Positions 5,899 to 13,170 of a stretch of 17,624 bases of DNA are shown one piece after another. Origin of the DNA: an uncultured Oscillospiraceae bacterium (GTDB lineage: Bacteria; Bacillota; Clostridia; Oscillospirales; Acutalibacteraceae). The position numbers and the translations under genes are program-made. Position 1 is the first letter of the stretch, and every line of letters begins with the position of its first letter. The notes beneath the pieces were generated by a model that was not told the DNA's origin, searched no databases, and worked only from the letters and a program-made list of their open reading frames with translations. The stretch spans positions 1-17,624 of the forward strand of contig CABUYS010000018.1 in assembly GCA_902495835.1 (NCBI GenBank). The letters are read 5' to 3'.

Positions 5899-7458
5899 TT
5901 AATTTTGGACTTCAACAGGTGGTGCTAAAGGTGGCTCTTTTTCTCCTACAGCCGAGTTCGGTGCGTCACCTTCTAATTCGAGTGGCGCTGGAGGCGCCGA
6001 ACCCTCTTCCGATGGCACCGGTGCCGGTATCGGTTCTGTTGGTGGTGTATTGTTTGTTCCAGTTCCGGTTCCTGTTTTTGCTTCTGCTTCTGCTTTTGCT
6101 TTTGCTTCTGCTTCTGCTTTTGCTTTTGCTTTTGCTTCTAACTTACTTTTCTTAATACCAACCTTGGCTCTAGAAAAATGACCAACGTCTCCCCTGAGTG
6201 TTTTGTATTCTTTACTTGAAGGCATATTTTTGAAATTCTTTAAAAGTTCGCCTACTCTTGCTTTAAATTCTATATATTCCTTTTTGCAGTTTTCCAATGC
6301 GTCATTGCATCTTTGTATTTCCTGATATCTTTCTTTACATTTTGCTTCTTTTTCTTTTTCACTAAGGTTCTTATCTTTTCGCAAATCTATTTCGAATATT
6401 TCCGCGTCATCTCTATTAGTAAGTTTTCTTAATTTACCTTCTGCTGATACAACATTATCTTCTCTTTTTTTCAATTCTTCTAAATTGTTTTTAATATATG
6501 AGATCACATCATTATAGCTTTTCTCTCCTTCGCCAAATCCAACGAATACCTTCTCTTGCATATAATCTTTTGATGACTCTTGCTTTTTCTTTGCTCTCTT
6601 CTCCATTATCGAGTTTATAGCTTGAAAATCCTTATCTAGTTCTTCTCTTAGAAGTTTAAATCTATCCTCCATTTCTTTGACTTCCAATATCGCAGTTCTA
6701 GCAATATTATTTCGGATAGTCAATATATAAACGTTTTTGCGTAAAGTTTTAAGTTGACGCAACCGTATTTCGTGACCTGGAACATTATCGTTCACTTCAC
6801 CAAATTCAGATGGTCTAATTGTTCGTTTATTTCTTATAATTGTCCTACTTTTTTCTTTACCATCTCTAACGATATCCGCCGTATCTGTTTCATTTATAGA
6901 CATCATTCCAGCCACGTTTTTAAAATATTCTTTTTCAAGATTTAAAACACTTTTATTTAGTTTTTCATATTCTTTACGCAAACTTTTTGCTTTTTTAATA
7001 TCTTTTTTATTGCCGCTACTTAATAACGTAATCTGTTTATCATTATATTTCAAAATAGCTTTAATAATTGCAAAAATTCTTACAATTTTTCTTTTTAATT
7101 TTTCATCATCTATTAAAGTTGCTGTATTAACACCACCTTCTAGCTCTTTCGCAATACCATTTCCGTCAAGGGCAAGGTATTTTCTAGTATTAACTCTTAC
7201 CATTGCAGGTCTTTTACTCATCGAATCTTTCACACTAATTGTCATCGTTCCCTTTTTTACCAGTTGATAAAAATAAGGTTTCATACTCATACCACTTGCC
7301 AAAGCAACTTCTAAGTCAAATTTATTTACCTTTTTTAAAAACTTTACCATTTTTTGTAAAAACTTTGCTATTTTCTTCGTGACTTCTAATTTATTATCTG
7401 CCCTTTCCTCTGCTTCCCACTTTGCCGCTTTTCTTGCAACAGCATCTTTTAATCCCAT
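5899..7458 (-). CDS. Charged coiled-coil protein with Lys-Ala repeat and proline-rich tail, family unknown
   Basis: This 519-residue protein belongs to no family I recognise. It begins MGLKDAVARKAAKWEAEE, similar to the 681-residue neighbour, and the likeness continues loosely through about residue 190 (for example KSLRKEYEKLNKSVLNLEKE against KKLKKARNELKDLECKYEKS). Residues 190-420 are helical and charged. From about 440 the protein becomes an alternating KAKAEAEA repeat, then a TGTGTGT run, then a disordered Pro/Glu/Ala tail ending PPLAPPVEVQN. There is no signal peptide or membrane segment. ATG 7458 has GAGAGG 8 bases upstream. A near-consensus promoter (7622-7650) gives a leader of about 150 bases. 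It heads the charged-protein cluster. Same-frame coding continues past its stop (5755-5898). Confidence 0.75.
   Translation of the reverse strand: MGLKDAVARKAAKWEAEERADNKLEVTKKIAKFLQKMVKFLKKVNKFDLEVALASGMSMKPYFYQLVKKGTMTISVKDSMSKRPAMVRVNTRKYLALDGNGIAKELEGGVNTATLIDDEKLKRKIVRIFAIIKAILKYNDKQITLLSSGNKKDIKKAKSLRKEYEKLNKSVLNLEKEYFKNVAGMMSINETDTADIVRDGKEKSRTIIRNKRTIRPSEFGEVNDNVPGHEIRLRQLKTLRKNVYILTIRNNIARTAILEVKEMEDRFKLLREELDKDFQAINSIMEKRAKKKQESSKDYMQEKVFVGFGEGEKSYNDVISYIKNNLEELKKREDNVVSAEGKLRKLTNRDDAEIFEIDLRKDKNLSEKEKEAKCKERYQEIQRCNDALENCKKEYIEFKARVGELLKNFKNMPSSKEYKTLRGDVGHFSRAKVGIKKSKLEAKAKAKAEAEAKAKAEAEAKTGTGTGTNNTPPTEPIPAPVPSEEGSAPPAPLELEGDAPNSAVGEKEPPLAPPVEVQN
6080..6139 (-). repeat. GCTTYT hexamer array encoding the Lys-Ala-Glu repeat
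   Basis: Ten consecutive hexamers of the form GCTTCT or GCTTTT on the plus strand encode alternating KA/EA dipeptides on the minus strand. The 24 bases at 6080-6103 are repeated exactly at 6104-6127. The tract is prone to slippage; length variation between strains is expected. Confidence 0.9.
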
Positions 7459-7621
7459 TGTTATTACCTCTCTTTCAAATTTTGAATTTCAATTTTCCCA
7501 TTTTACGATTACCGAACTTTAAGAATTTGCCCACCTTTCTTAATTAAAATTCAGAACCTTAAACAGTAATTTTGACACAAATATTCTAAAGATTAGATTT
7601 TTTATACCAATCTTGCACATT

Positions 7622-7650
7622 AGTATATATCTCGTTTTGTTGTTTGTCAA
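7622..7650 (-). promoter_or_regulatory. Near-consensus sigma-A promoter for the charged-protein cluster
   Basis: On the minus strand TTGACA (7645-7650), a 17-base spacer and TATACT (7622-7627) give one of the best promoters in the window, about 165 bases before ATG 7458. The remainder of 7459-7621 is an AT-rich leader with no structure I can assign beyond the ribosome site. Confidence 0.8.
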
Positions 7651-7773
7651 TAGTTTTTTTGCATTTTTACACATTTTAACATCATTTAAATACAATTTGT
7701 TAAAAATGCCTATTCGCAGTTTCAATATTTATTCAGTCACAAAAATTTAAATCCCTATTTTTTGGCGCAAAAA

Positions 7774-7795
7774 ACGCCAACCCTACGATTGGCGT
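7774..7795 (-). terminator. Intrinsic terminator of the polysaccharide operon
   Basis: On the minus strand ACGCCAA (7789-7795) pairs with TTGGCGT (7774-7780) across an 8-base loop, and a run of T follows (the A-run at 7769-7774 on the plus strand). It lies just after the ligase stop at 7805. Confidence 0.75.
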
Positions 7796-7804
7796 CAACA
7801 CTTA

Positions 7805-9250
7805 TTATGAAATATCTTTACCCTTAAACCCGAGTCTCACGTACGAAAAAGTAAACCCAAGCATAATCCAGAAAAATCCTACCATGAACGTAACATCAAA
7901 AAGTATCGCTTTCTCAAAAAGGCAGTACCCGCAGTAACCTACCAAGACCGAAAAAAGCTTTGAAAATACAGTGAAATAGTTGAACTCCATGCACATGAAC
8001 ATGTGTTTGCATATATCTATCGCAACCAAAAACGAAAAAATCGCGAAAATTACAAATCCGACCAAACCGTAAGAAACCAAAATCGTAAGATACCCGTTAT
8101 GAAGGTCCGGATGCCTTAGTCCCCCTTTGATATACCTTTTGGCATAAAGATTAAGATTAGCCCTGCCGATACCCATAAACGGATGATGTTTGAAAAGCTC
8201 TATTCCTTGCTTAAGAAGAGTGATTCTTCCGCTGCTGACCTCGTAATGTTCGCGGCCGATATGAAAATCTTCTTGAGTGCTTCCTTCTTTTTCATCCGTA
8301 CTCGGAACGGCAATCGTTATACCGGATTTTTTTTCCGAAGAATCGTTATTCGGGCCTATCTCTTTTATTGTTTCCTGAACTATTTCTTGTTTGGACATGT
8401 CTGACAATGCTTCTCCTATAAACTGCTGACAGGCGTCCCTTAAAGTAAACGAAACAGACATCGAAACCACGCAAAATCCTATTATCACCAAAACACTTCT
8501 GAAAAATTTTATACCATAAGAAGCTTTATTTTTGAAAAACATGTTGCAAAAAACTCGAATAGTCAAATATATAATCAAAAACAAAAAGGAAGCGTTTGAA
8601 TCGGACAAAAACAAACACACGCAATTTACCAAAACGCATAGAGCTAAAATTTTAGTGTTTAATCTCGTGTTTTTAAACTTATTTTTTATATATCTATCAG
8701 ACAAAAAATCACATGCAATAATTGATTCTATCATAGAAAAAGCCAAAATATTCGAATTGGTATAAATTCCGATAAGACGATTTTTATATATACCCAAATG
8801 ATATACACCCAGCGAAGTTTCGTGTTTAAAAAGCATTACAAAAATCGAAAGCAATCCGCAAATCGTTCCGAAAATCACAAAAAATTTAAGTACAAAAACC
8901 ATTTCTTTTTCGATTTCTTCATGTGAATTTCCTGTGTACATACCGTAAAAAATAAAAAAGCATGCAGCTGTATATACAATCAAAGCAATATTCGGGACGA
9001 ACCATATTGACACATGCATAAGTGACGTAGCTGCCATGGAAATCAAAAATGCCCATAGAAGATATTTATATCTGACTTTAAAAGCACGTTTCTCAATAAA
9101 AAAATTATGTACAAGTATGAAAAATCCCCATGCAAGGACAAAACACTTTAAAATAAAAGCGGGAACGTCCAAAAATGCAAGCATTTCCAAAGACAAGGTA
9201 ATTATGAAAATTTTTCTGAAAAGACTTGCATCACACATCAGTTTTTTCAT
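7805..9250 (-). CDS. O-antigen ligase/polymerase family membrane protein (Wzy_C)
   Basis: This 481-residue polytopic membrane protein has about ten hydrophobic segments. A large extracytoplasmic loop (about residues 265-380) ends in the ligase-type signature ITLLKQGIELFKHHPFMGIG, then HNGYLTILVSYGLVGF. Family members polymerise or ligate lipid-linked glycans at the outer face of the membrane. It is the last gene of the sugar transferase/aminotransferase operon, so a role in assembling that surface polysaccharide is likely; acceptor and linkage are unknown. ATG 9250 has no ribosome site. A strong one (GGAGAGG, 9284-9290) lies upstream and would serve either an in-frame CTG at 9277 (nine more residues) or the mini-ORF at 9247-9282. 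An intrinsic terminator follows the stop. Confidence 0.88.
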   Translation of the reverse strand: MKKLMCDASLFRKIFIITLSLEMLAFLDVPAFILKCFVLAWGFFILVHNFFIEKRAFKVRYKYLLWAFLISMAATSLMHVSIWFVPNIALIVYTAACFFIFYGMYTGNSHEEIEKEMVFVLKFFVIFGTICGLLSIFVMLFKHETSLGVYHLGIYKNRLIGIYTNSNILAFSMIESIIACDFLSDRYIKNKFKNTRLNTKILALCVLVNCVCLFLSDSNASFLFLIIYLTIRVFCNMFFKNKASYGIKFFRSVLVIIGFCVVSMSVSFTLRDACQQFIGEALSDMSKQEIVQETIKEIGPNNDSSEKKSGITIAVPSTDEKEGSTQEDFHIGREHYEVSSGRITLLKQGIELFKHHPFMGIGRANLNLYAKRYIKGGLRHPDLHNGYLTILVSYGLVGFVIFAIFSFLVAIDICKHMFMCMEFNYFTVFSKLFSVLVGYCGYCLFEKAILFDVTFMVGFFWIMLGFTFSYVRLGFKGKDIS

Positions 9251-9282
9251 ATCAAATTTTTCTTTAAAAATATGCAGTACAA
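9247..9282 (-). promoter_or_regulatory. Possible leader mini-ORF overlapping the ligase start
   Basis: TTG 9282 opens 11 codons (LYCIFLKKNLI) ending in a TGA that overlaps ATG 9250 in an ATGA junction, the same geometry as upstream of nfo. The purine-rich AAAGGAGAGG lies immediately before it. A competing reading is a CTG start at 9277, in frame with the ligase and 6 bases from the same ribosome site. Confidence 0.35.
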
Positions 9283-9295
9283 GCCTCTCCTTTCG

Positions 9296-9970
9296 ATAAA
9301 TTTTTTAATTTAAGTTACTCGATTTCATCATCGGTTAAAAGAGTATGAAACGATAAACTCACTTAGTTTTTATTGTAGGCATTAAACGCACGCGTTTCCA
9401 AAAAACCATTAGTTATAAAAATTCTTAGTTTAAGTTCTCTTTATAAATCCTCGCAACGTACTCGATTTAATCATCAGTTAAAAAACAAAATTACTTCGCT
9501 TTTATTATAGATCTTAAGCGCACGCGTTTCCAAATACATATTAAATTATTAAAATTTTTCAGTTTAAGTTTTCTTTGCAAGCTTTAGCAATGTACTCGAA
9601 TTCATCACCGGTTAAAAGAGTATGAAGCTGAAAAATTACTTCCTTTTTATTGTAATCATTAAACGCATGCGTTTCTCAAGACAGAGTAATTATAAAATTT
9701 CTTAGTGTAAATTTTCTTTGCAAGGCTTAGCAATATACTCAGTTTCATCATCAGTTAAAAAACAAAATTACTCGCTTTTATTGTAGGCATTAAATGCATG
9801 CGTTTCCTAAAACAAATTAATTATGAAAATTTTTTAATTTAAGTTTTCTTTGCAAGATTTCGCAAAGTACTCAATCTCATCATCGGTTAAAAGAGTGTGA
9901 AGCGGCAAAGTCACTTCGTTTTTGCACATATCATATGCATTAAACTAAAACGTTTACTAAGATAGGATAA
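9296..9970 (-). repeat. Five degenerate tandem copies of the aminotransferase 3' end
   Basis: This 700-base gap between two operon genes is filled by copies of the last 35 codons of the 9983-11188 gene plus a spacer. Approximate copies are 9296-9383, 9413-9515, 9546-9660, 9690-9790 and 9821-9941. A shared landmark (TCGGTT, TCAGTT or CCGGTT) falls at 9331, 9474, 9608, 9751 and 9883, and at 10032 in the gene itself, so the period is 132-149 bp. Copies alternate between two types: type A (9331, 9608, 9883) keeps the LHTLLT segment, while type B (9474, 9751) shares a deletion there. This implies duplication of a roughly 276-bp dimer. Most copies end in a palindrome-like spacer (perfect AAACGCATGCGTTT at 9661-9674). 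Confidence 0.9.
9834..9941 (-). pseudogene. Best-preserved aminotransferase C-terminal fragment (copy nearest the gene)
   Basis: Thirty-five sense codons and a TAA reproduce the C-terminus of the adjacent aminotransferase without any stop or frameshift. It reads NAYDMCKNEVTLPLHTLLTD and continues to KENLN, where the gene ends KENLK. About 80 percent of residues match, with many synonymous and conservative differences. There is no catalytic domain, ribosome site or plausible start, so it is a fragment, not a gene. Confidence 0.7.
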
Positions 9971-9982
9971 TTATAAAAATTC

Positions 9983-11188
9983 TTACTTCAAGTTTTCTTT
10001 GTAAGTCTTTGCAACATACTCGACTTCATCATCGGTTAAAAGAGTGTGAAGCGGCAAAGTTACTTCGTTTTTATACATATTATAAGCATTTGGAAAATCT
10101 TTGACATCAAAACCCATGTTTTTGTAGGCAGTAAGCATAGCAAGCGGTTTGTAATGAACATTTGTCGCAATACCTGCTTCTGCCATTTTTTCTATAAATT
10201 TATTTCTGAATTTTTCGTCTTTGCCCAAAAGCCTTGTGATATACAAATGACAGCTTGATTTGGAATTTTCATTCAAATGAGGCAAAACCTGAATATTTTC
10301 GGATTTGAAAAATTCATTGTACATCTTGGTTACTTCATAACGCCTTTGAAGCATTTTGTCGTATCTTTCCAGCTGCGACAGCCCTAAAGATGCCAGAACA
10401 TCCGTCATATTACACTTGTATGCGGGATAAATTATATCATATTCCCAAGCCCCTGCTTTGGTTTTTGCCAAAGCGTCTTTGTTTTGCCCGTGAAGAGACA
10501 AAAGCATAAAATTTTTATATATTTCTTCATTTTTAATTCCGTTAATCGGTTTCCATGTTACCGCTCCGCCCTCGGCAGTGGTGAGGTTTTTAACGGCATG
10601 AAATGAAAAACTTGTGAAATCGGCCACGCTTCCGGATTTTTTTCCATTACGAAACGCTCCGAAAGAATGTGCACCGTCAGCAACTACCGCTACTCTACCG
10701 ATTGCTTCCTGAATTAAATTATTAGGCTTAAAAATATTTTTTCGTTTATTTACGATTTCGAAAATTTTATCATAATCACACATTACTCCGCCCAAATCAA
10801 CAGGAATAATCGCCTTGGTGCGAGGAGTAATCGCATCGTAAAGCTTTTCGTAATCCATTTCAAACGAATCTTCTGCGGTGTCCACAAGAATAGGAGTCGC
10901 TCCGACGTGACAAATCACACTGCACGACGCTGTATAAGTGTAACCGCTTGTGACAACTTCGTCTCCGGGCCCGATTCCCAAAATTCTGAGAGTCATCTCA
11001 AGGCACGCCGTAGCAGAATTAAGTGCGGCGGCAGAATCAGTTTCGCAGTACTCGGCTATCTTTTTTTCAAAGAGTTTTGTTTGAGGTCCTGTTGTAATCC
11101 ACCCTGAACGCAAAGCCTCACTTACCGCGGTAATATCTTTTTCCGAAATATCCGGAGGAGAAAATTTTATATTATAACTCAAATTCAA
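9983..11188 (-). CDS. DegT/DnrJ/EryC1/StrS-family PLP sugar aminotransferase
   Basis: At 401 residues this is a full-length family member. Such enzymes aminate keto-sugar nucleotides for polysaccharide or glycoprotein glycans. Signatures are SGWITTGPQT near 28, the substrate-loop SGYTYTASCS near 81, the cofactor-binding DGAHSFGA with D171, and SFHAVKNLTTAEGGA with PLP-binding K200. The C-terminal PLHTLLTDDEVEYV is typical. Starts at TTG 11188 or TTG 11182 both follow GGGAG; the second has better spacing (9 bases). The gene begins 8 bases after the sugar transferase, whose stop overlaps the ribosome site, so they are co-translated. Pairing of an aminotransferase with a small sugar-1-phosphate transferase suggests a diamino- or amino-sugar route such as the bacillosamine type, but the exact sugar cannot be read from sequence. 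Its 3' end has been duplicated downstream. Confidence 0.93.
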   Translation of the reverse strand: MNLSYNIKFSPPDISEKDITAVSEALRSGWITTGPQTKLFEKKIAEYCETDSAAALNSATACLEMTLRILGIGPGDEVVTSGYTYTASCSVICHVGATPILVDTAEDSFEMDYEKLYDAITPRTKAIIPVDLGGVMCDYDKIFEIVNKRKNIFKPNNLIQEAIGRVAVVADGAHSFGAFRNGKKSGSVADFTSFSFHAVKNLTTAEGGAVTWKPINGIKNEEIYKNFMLLSLHGQNKDALAKTKAGAWEYDIIYPAYKCNMTDVLASLGLSQLERYDKMLQRRYEVTKMYNEFFKSENIQVLPHLNENSKSSCHLYITRLLGKDEKFRNKFIEKMAEAGIATNVHYKPLAMLTAYKNMGFDVKDFPNAYNMYKNEVTLPLHTLLTDDEVEYVAKTYKENLK

Positions 11189-11196
11189 AATCTCCC

Positions 11197-11850
11197 TTAC
11201 TTTTTTATTACAGCAAAAACTGTTTTTACCATTACCTTTATATCATACCAAAAATTAAAATTTTTAATATATTCAAGATTGTATTTCATTTTTTCAGGAA
11301 GAATTTCTTCCACATAAGTTTTGTCGGGGTTTTCGGCACCTTCTAAAAGTTTGGATTCATCTTTGTACATAATGCTTGTCATTGAAGTGACTCCCGCAGG
11401 CAAAAGAAGAGTCGCAAACATTTCAGGAGTATATTTATTTACATATTTAGGCACTTCAGGTCTTACTCCCACGAAAGACAATTCCCCTTTTAAAATATTA
11501 AACAGTTGAGGGACTTCATCTATACGGAATTTTCTAAGCCATCTGCCGCACTTTGTTATCCTCGGATCTTCACCTGTAGTTACCTGACTTCCCAAACTTT
11601 CTGCATTTTCAACCATTGTGCGGAATTTGAAAACTTTAAAAATCTTACCGTTTTGAGTTACTCTGTCCTGCAAAAACAGTGCTTTCCCGGGAGAGTCAAG
11701 CTTTATAACGATAAACGTTGCAAGCAAAAGCGGAGAAAACAAAACTATTAAAAAAACAGACATCACTATATCAAATATTCTTTTGAAAATCAGGGCTGCT
11801 TTTCGTTTTTTTACTATTTCATAGTATTTTTTTACTTCCTCATTTTTCAT
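11197..11850 (-). CDS. Initiating sugar-1-phosphate transferase (bacterial sugar transferase, PglC/EpsL-like)
   Basis: This is a small monotopic phosphoglycosyl transferase that attaches a sugar phosphate to undecaprenyl phosphate. It has 217 residues from ATG 11850. Visible features are the N-terminal hydrophobic re-entrant segment (about 26-50), DSPG at 52-55, FKVFKFRTM near 71, the catalytic Asp-Glu pair in RIDEVPQLFN (111-112), and ELSFVGVRPEVP near 123. No ribosome site precedes ATG 11850. The frame stays open upstream as FLSWNELPEY, a sequence I recognise as typical of the family's N-terminus, back to a TGA. A good ATG at 11890 with AAAGGTG upstream is one base out of frame (see 11851-11890). 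It is the first gene of the polysaccharide operon, followed after 8 bases by the aminotransferase. Confidence 0.93.
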   Translation of the reverse strand: MKNEEVKKYYEIVKKRKAALIFKRIFDIVMSVFLIVLFSPLLLATFIVIKLDSPGKALFLQDRVTQNGKIFKVFKFRTMVENAESLGSQVTTGEDPRITKCGRWLRKFRIDEVPQLFNILKGELSFVGVRPEVPKYVNKYTPEMFATLLLPAGVTSMTSIMYKDESKLLEGAENPDKTYVEEILPEKMKYNLEYIKNFNFWYDIKVMVKTVFAVIKK

Positions 11851-11890
11851 ATATTCGGGAAGCTCATTCCACGAGAGAAAAATATCGCAT
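11851..11890 (-). other. Probable frameshifted 5' end of the sugar transferase gene
   Basis: ATG 11890 follows AAAGGTG and starts MRYFSLVE before a TGA. Removing one base from the T5 run (11878-11882 on the minus strand) would join MRYF to LSWNELPEYMKNEEVKKYY and on into the sugar transferase, giving about 230 residues with a family-like start. Either a one-base insertion truncated the protein, translation slips at the run, or there is a sequencing error. Confidence 0.55.
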
Positions 11891-11934
11891 CACACCTTTA
11901 TCAAAACTGTTTATTCAAGTTTTCTTAATATAAT

Positions 11935-11963
11935 ATTATATTCCAAAAAATAACTGTTTTCAA
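11935..11963 (-). promoter_or_regulatory. Sigma-A promoter of the polysaccharide operon
   Basis: On the minus strand TTGAAA (11958-11963), a 17-base spacer and a perfect TATAAT (11935-11940) lie 45 bases before ATG 11890. A start about 7 bases after the -10 includes the 11890 ribosome site in the mRNA, which supports 11890 as the ancestral start. Confidence 0.75.
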
Positions 11964-12007
11964 TACACTTACCGTCAACCAAAAAATAATGGTATATATG
12001 TTTAAAA

Positions 12008-12036
12008 TTGGGAACAATAAATTAAGTTGTTATATG
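12008..12036 (+). promoter_or_regulatory. Putative promoter for the DUF421 gene
   Basis: TTGGGA (12008-12013), a 17-base spacer and TATATG (12031-12036) lie 21 bases before ATG 12058. The match is moderate; no better pair is seen in the divergent gap. Confidence 0.4.
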
Positions 12037-12057
12037 AGATTTAAAGGTGGTATTTAG

Positions 12058-12735
12058 ATGGCTGTAGCATTTATCCGAACCATAATTTTGTATCTGATAA
12101 TAATTTTTTCAATGAAAATGATGGGAAAACGTCAGATAAGCGACCTTCAAACATCGGAACTGGTTATAACGATTATGATTTCAAACATTGCCGCAATTCC
12201 AATGGAAGACAGTGCACAACCTCTTTTAGGAAGCCTTATTCCAATAGCGGTTTTGATTTGCTGCGAGATATTTGTTTCATACATGATGATGAAAAACCCG
12301 AAAATTCGAGGATTAATATGCGGTAAACCCGTTATAGTCATAAGCGAAGGCAAAATTCAACAAAACGCTCTGAAATATCTCCGAATAAGTACCGAAGATT
12401 TATTTGAACAGCTCCGTCAAATGGATGTTTTCAGTCTTGAAGACGCATGGTTTGCAATAATGGAAACTAACGGAAATTTAAGCGTTCTTAAAAAATCATC
12501 AAAACAACCGCCCGATGCTGAAGCTCTGGGAATAAAAGCTCCGAAAGAAAAATTTGACGCTGTTGTTGTCAGCGACGGAATAGTATCAGATGTCTCGCTT
12601 TCGATATGCGGACTTGACAGCGACTGGCTCGAAAAAACACTGAAAAAAGAAAAAGTAAAACTTAAAGACATATTCATCATGACGGCAAACACATCAAAAG
12701 AATTCAGCATAATAAAAAAGGAGGTCGACGCATGA
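12058..12735 (+). CDS. YetF/DUF421 family membrane protein
   Basis: This 225-residue protein has three hydrophobic segments in the first 77 residues (about 4-20, 33-50, 57-76) followed by a soluble DUF421 domain. The family hallmarks MGKRQISDLQTSELVITIMI and ALKYLRISTEDLFEQLRQMD are clear. Biochemical function is not established for the family; some relatives are spore-membrane proteins linked to spore resistance. AAAGGTGG sits 7 bases before the ATG. The stop overlaps the next gene's ATG by 4 bases (ATGA), so DUF421 and DUF4363 are translationally coupled, a pairing common in Clostridia. Confidence 0.92.
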   Translation: MAVAFIRTIILYLIIIFSMKMMGKRQISDLQTSELVITIMISNIAAIPMEDSAQPLLGSLIPIAVLICCEIFVSYMMMKNPKIRGLICGKPVIVISEGKIQQNALKYLRISTEDLFEQLRQMDVFSLEDAWFAIMETNGNLSVLKKSSKQPPDAEALGIKAPKEKFDAVVVSDGIVSDVSLSICGLDSDWLEKTLKKEKVKLKDIFIMTANTSKEFSIIKKEVDA

Positions 12736-13121
12736 AAAAAATTTACTGGGCAGGAATTTTAGCAGTATTTTCAATAGGGATTTGTGCCTTATGCTTAATT
12801 TACGTTACCGACGCTTCCGAAAAAGCAAAAGATTATGTGGAAAAAATTCAAGAATCGGTAACCGAGTGTAATTATGACTCCGCTCGCGAAGAAGCAAATA
12901 AACTCGATGAATTTTGGGAAGAAAAACATACCATTCTTTCCATGCTTGTCCACCACAAGAACCTCGAAACAATAGAAGAATCCGTAGAACTTATAAAAAC
13001 TTCCCTTGAAAATATAGACCCCGACAGCTCCATTGACTGCGAAATGGAAAACACTCGTGCACTTTCAAGAATTAAAAATTTAAGAGATGTTGAACTGCCT
13101 TCAATTTCCAATATATTTTAA
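12732..13121 (+). CDS. DUF4363 family protein, single N-terminal membrane anchor
   Basis: This 129-residue protein has one N-terminal hydrophobic segment (about 5-26, WAGILAVFSIGICALCLIYV) followed by an acidic helical domain (about 30-125). That is the layout of DUF4363 proteins encoded after DUF421 genes. Its function is unknown; coupling to the preceding gene suggests that the two products work together at the membrane. The ATG lies inside the upstream gene's stop region, and a GGAGG at 12721-12725 serves as ribosome site. An intrinsic terminator follows 22 bases after the stop. Confidence 0.85.
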   Translation: MKKIYWAGILAVFSIGICALCLIYVTDASEKAKDYVEKIQESVTECNYDSAREEANKLDEFWEEKHTILSMLVHHKNLETIEESVELIKTSLENIDPDSSIDCEMENTRALSRIKNLRDVELPSISNIF

Positions 13122-13143
13122 TTCGTAAATTACAAATAAACAT

Positions 13144-13170
13144 CCACCCGCATAGCGGGTGGTATTTCCT
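13144..13170 (+). terminator. Intrinsic terminator after the DUF421-DUF4363 operon
   Basis: CCACCCGC (13144-13151) and GCGGGTGG (13155-13162) form a perfect 8-bp stem with an ATA loop, followed by TATTTCCTTTT. Confidence 0.8.

Noticed and set aside
5919..6155. Plus-strand frame ending in a run of leucines
   Set aside because: It is the complement of the GCTTYT hexamer array in the minus-strand gene; no ribosome site or promoter.
5899..7458. N-myristoylation reading of the MGLK start (also at 5636)
   Set aside because: G-L-K-x-A satisfies the loose consensus, but the pattern is very common by chance and would need delivery into a eukaryotic cell.
7540..7725. 61-codon minus-strand frame upstream of the charged-protein cluster
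   Set aside because: It overlaps a near-consensus promoter and lacks a ribosome site, so it is not a credible gene.
9296..9982. CRISPR array
   Set aside because: Units are 132-149 bp, diverged, and derived from the adjacent gene's 3' end; there are no short identical repeats with unique spacers and no cas genes.
12147..12710. Minus-strand frames within the DUF421 gene
   Set aside because: They are shadows of a clearly conserved plus-strand gene.
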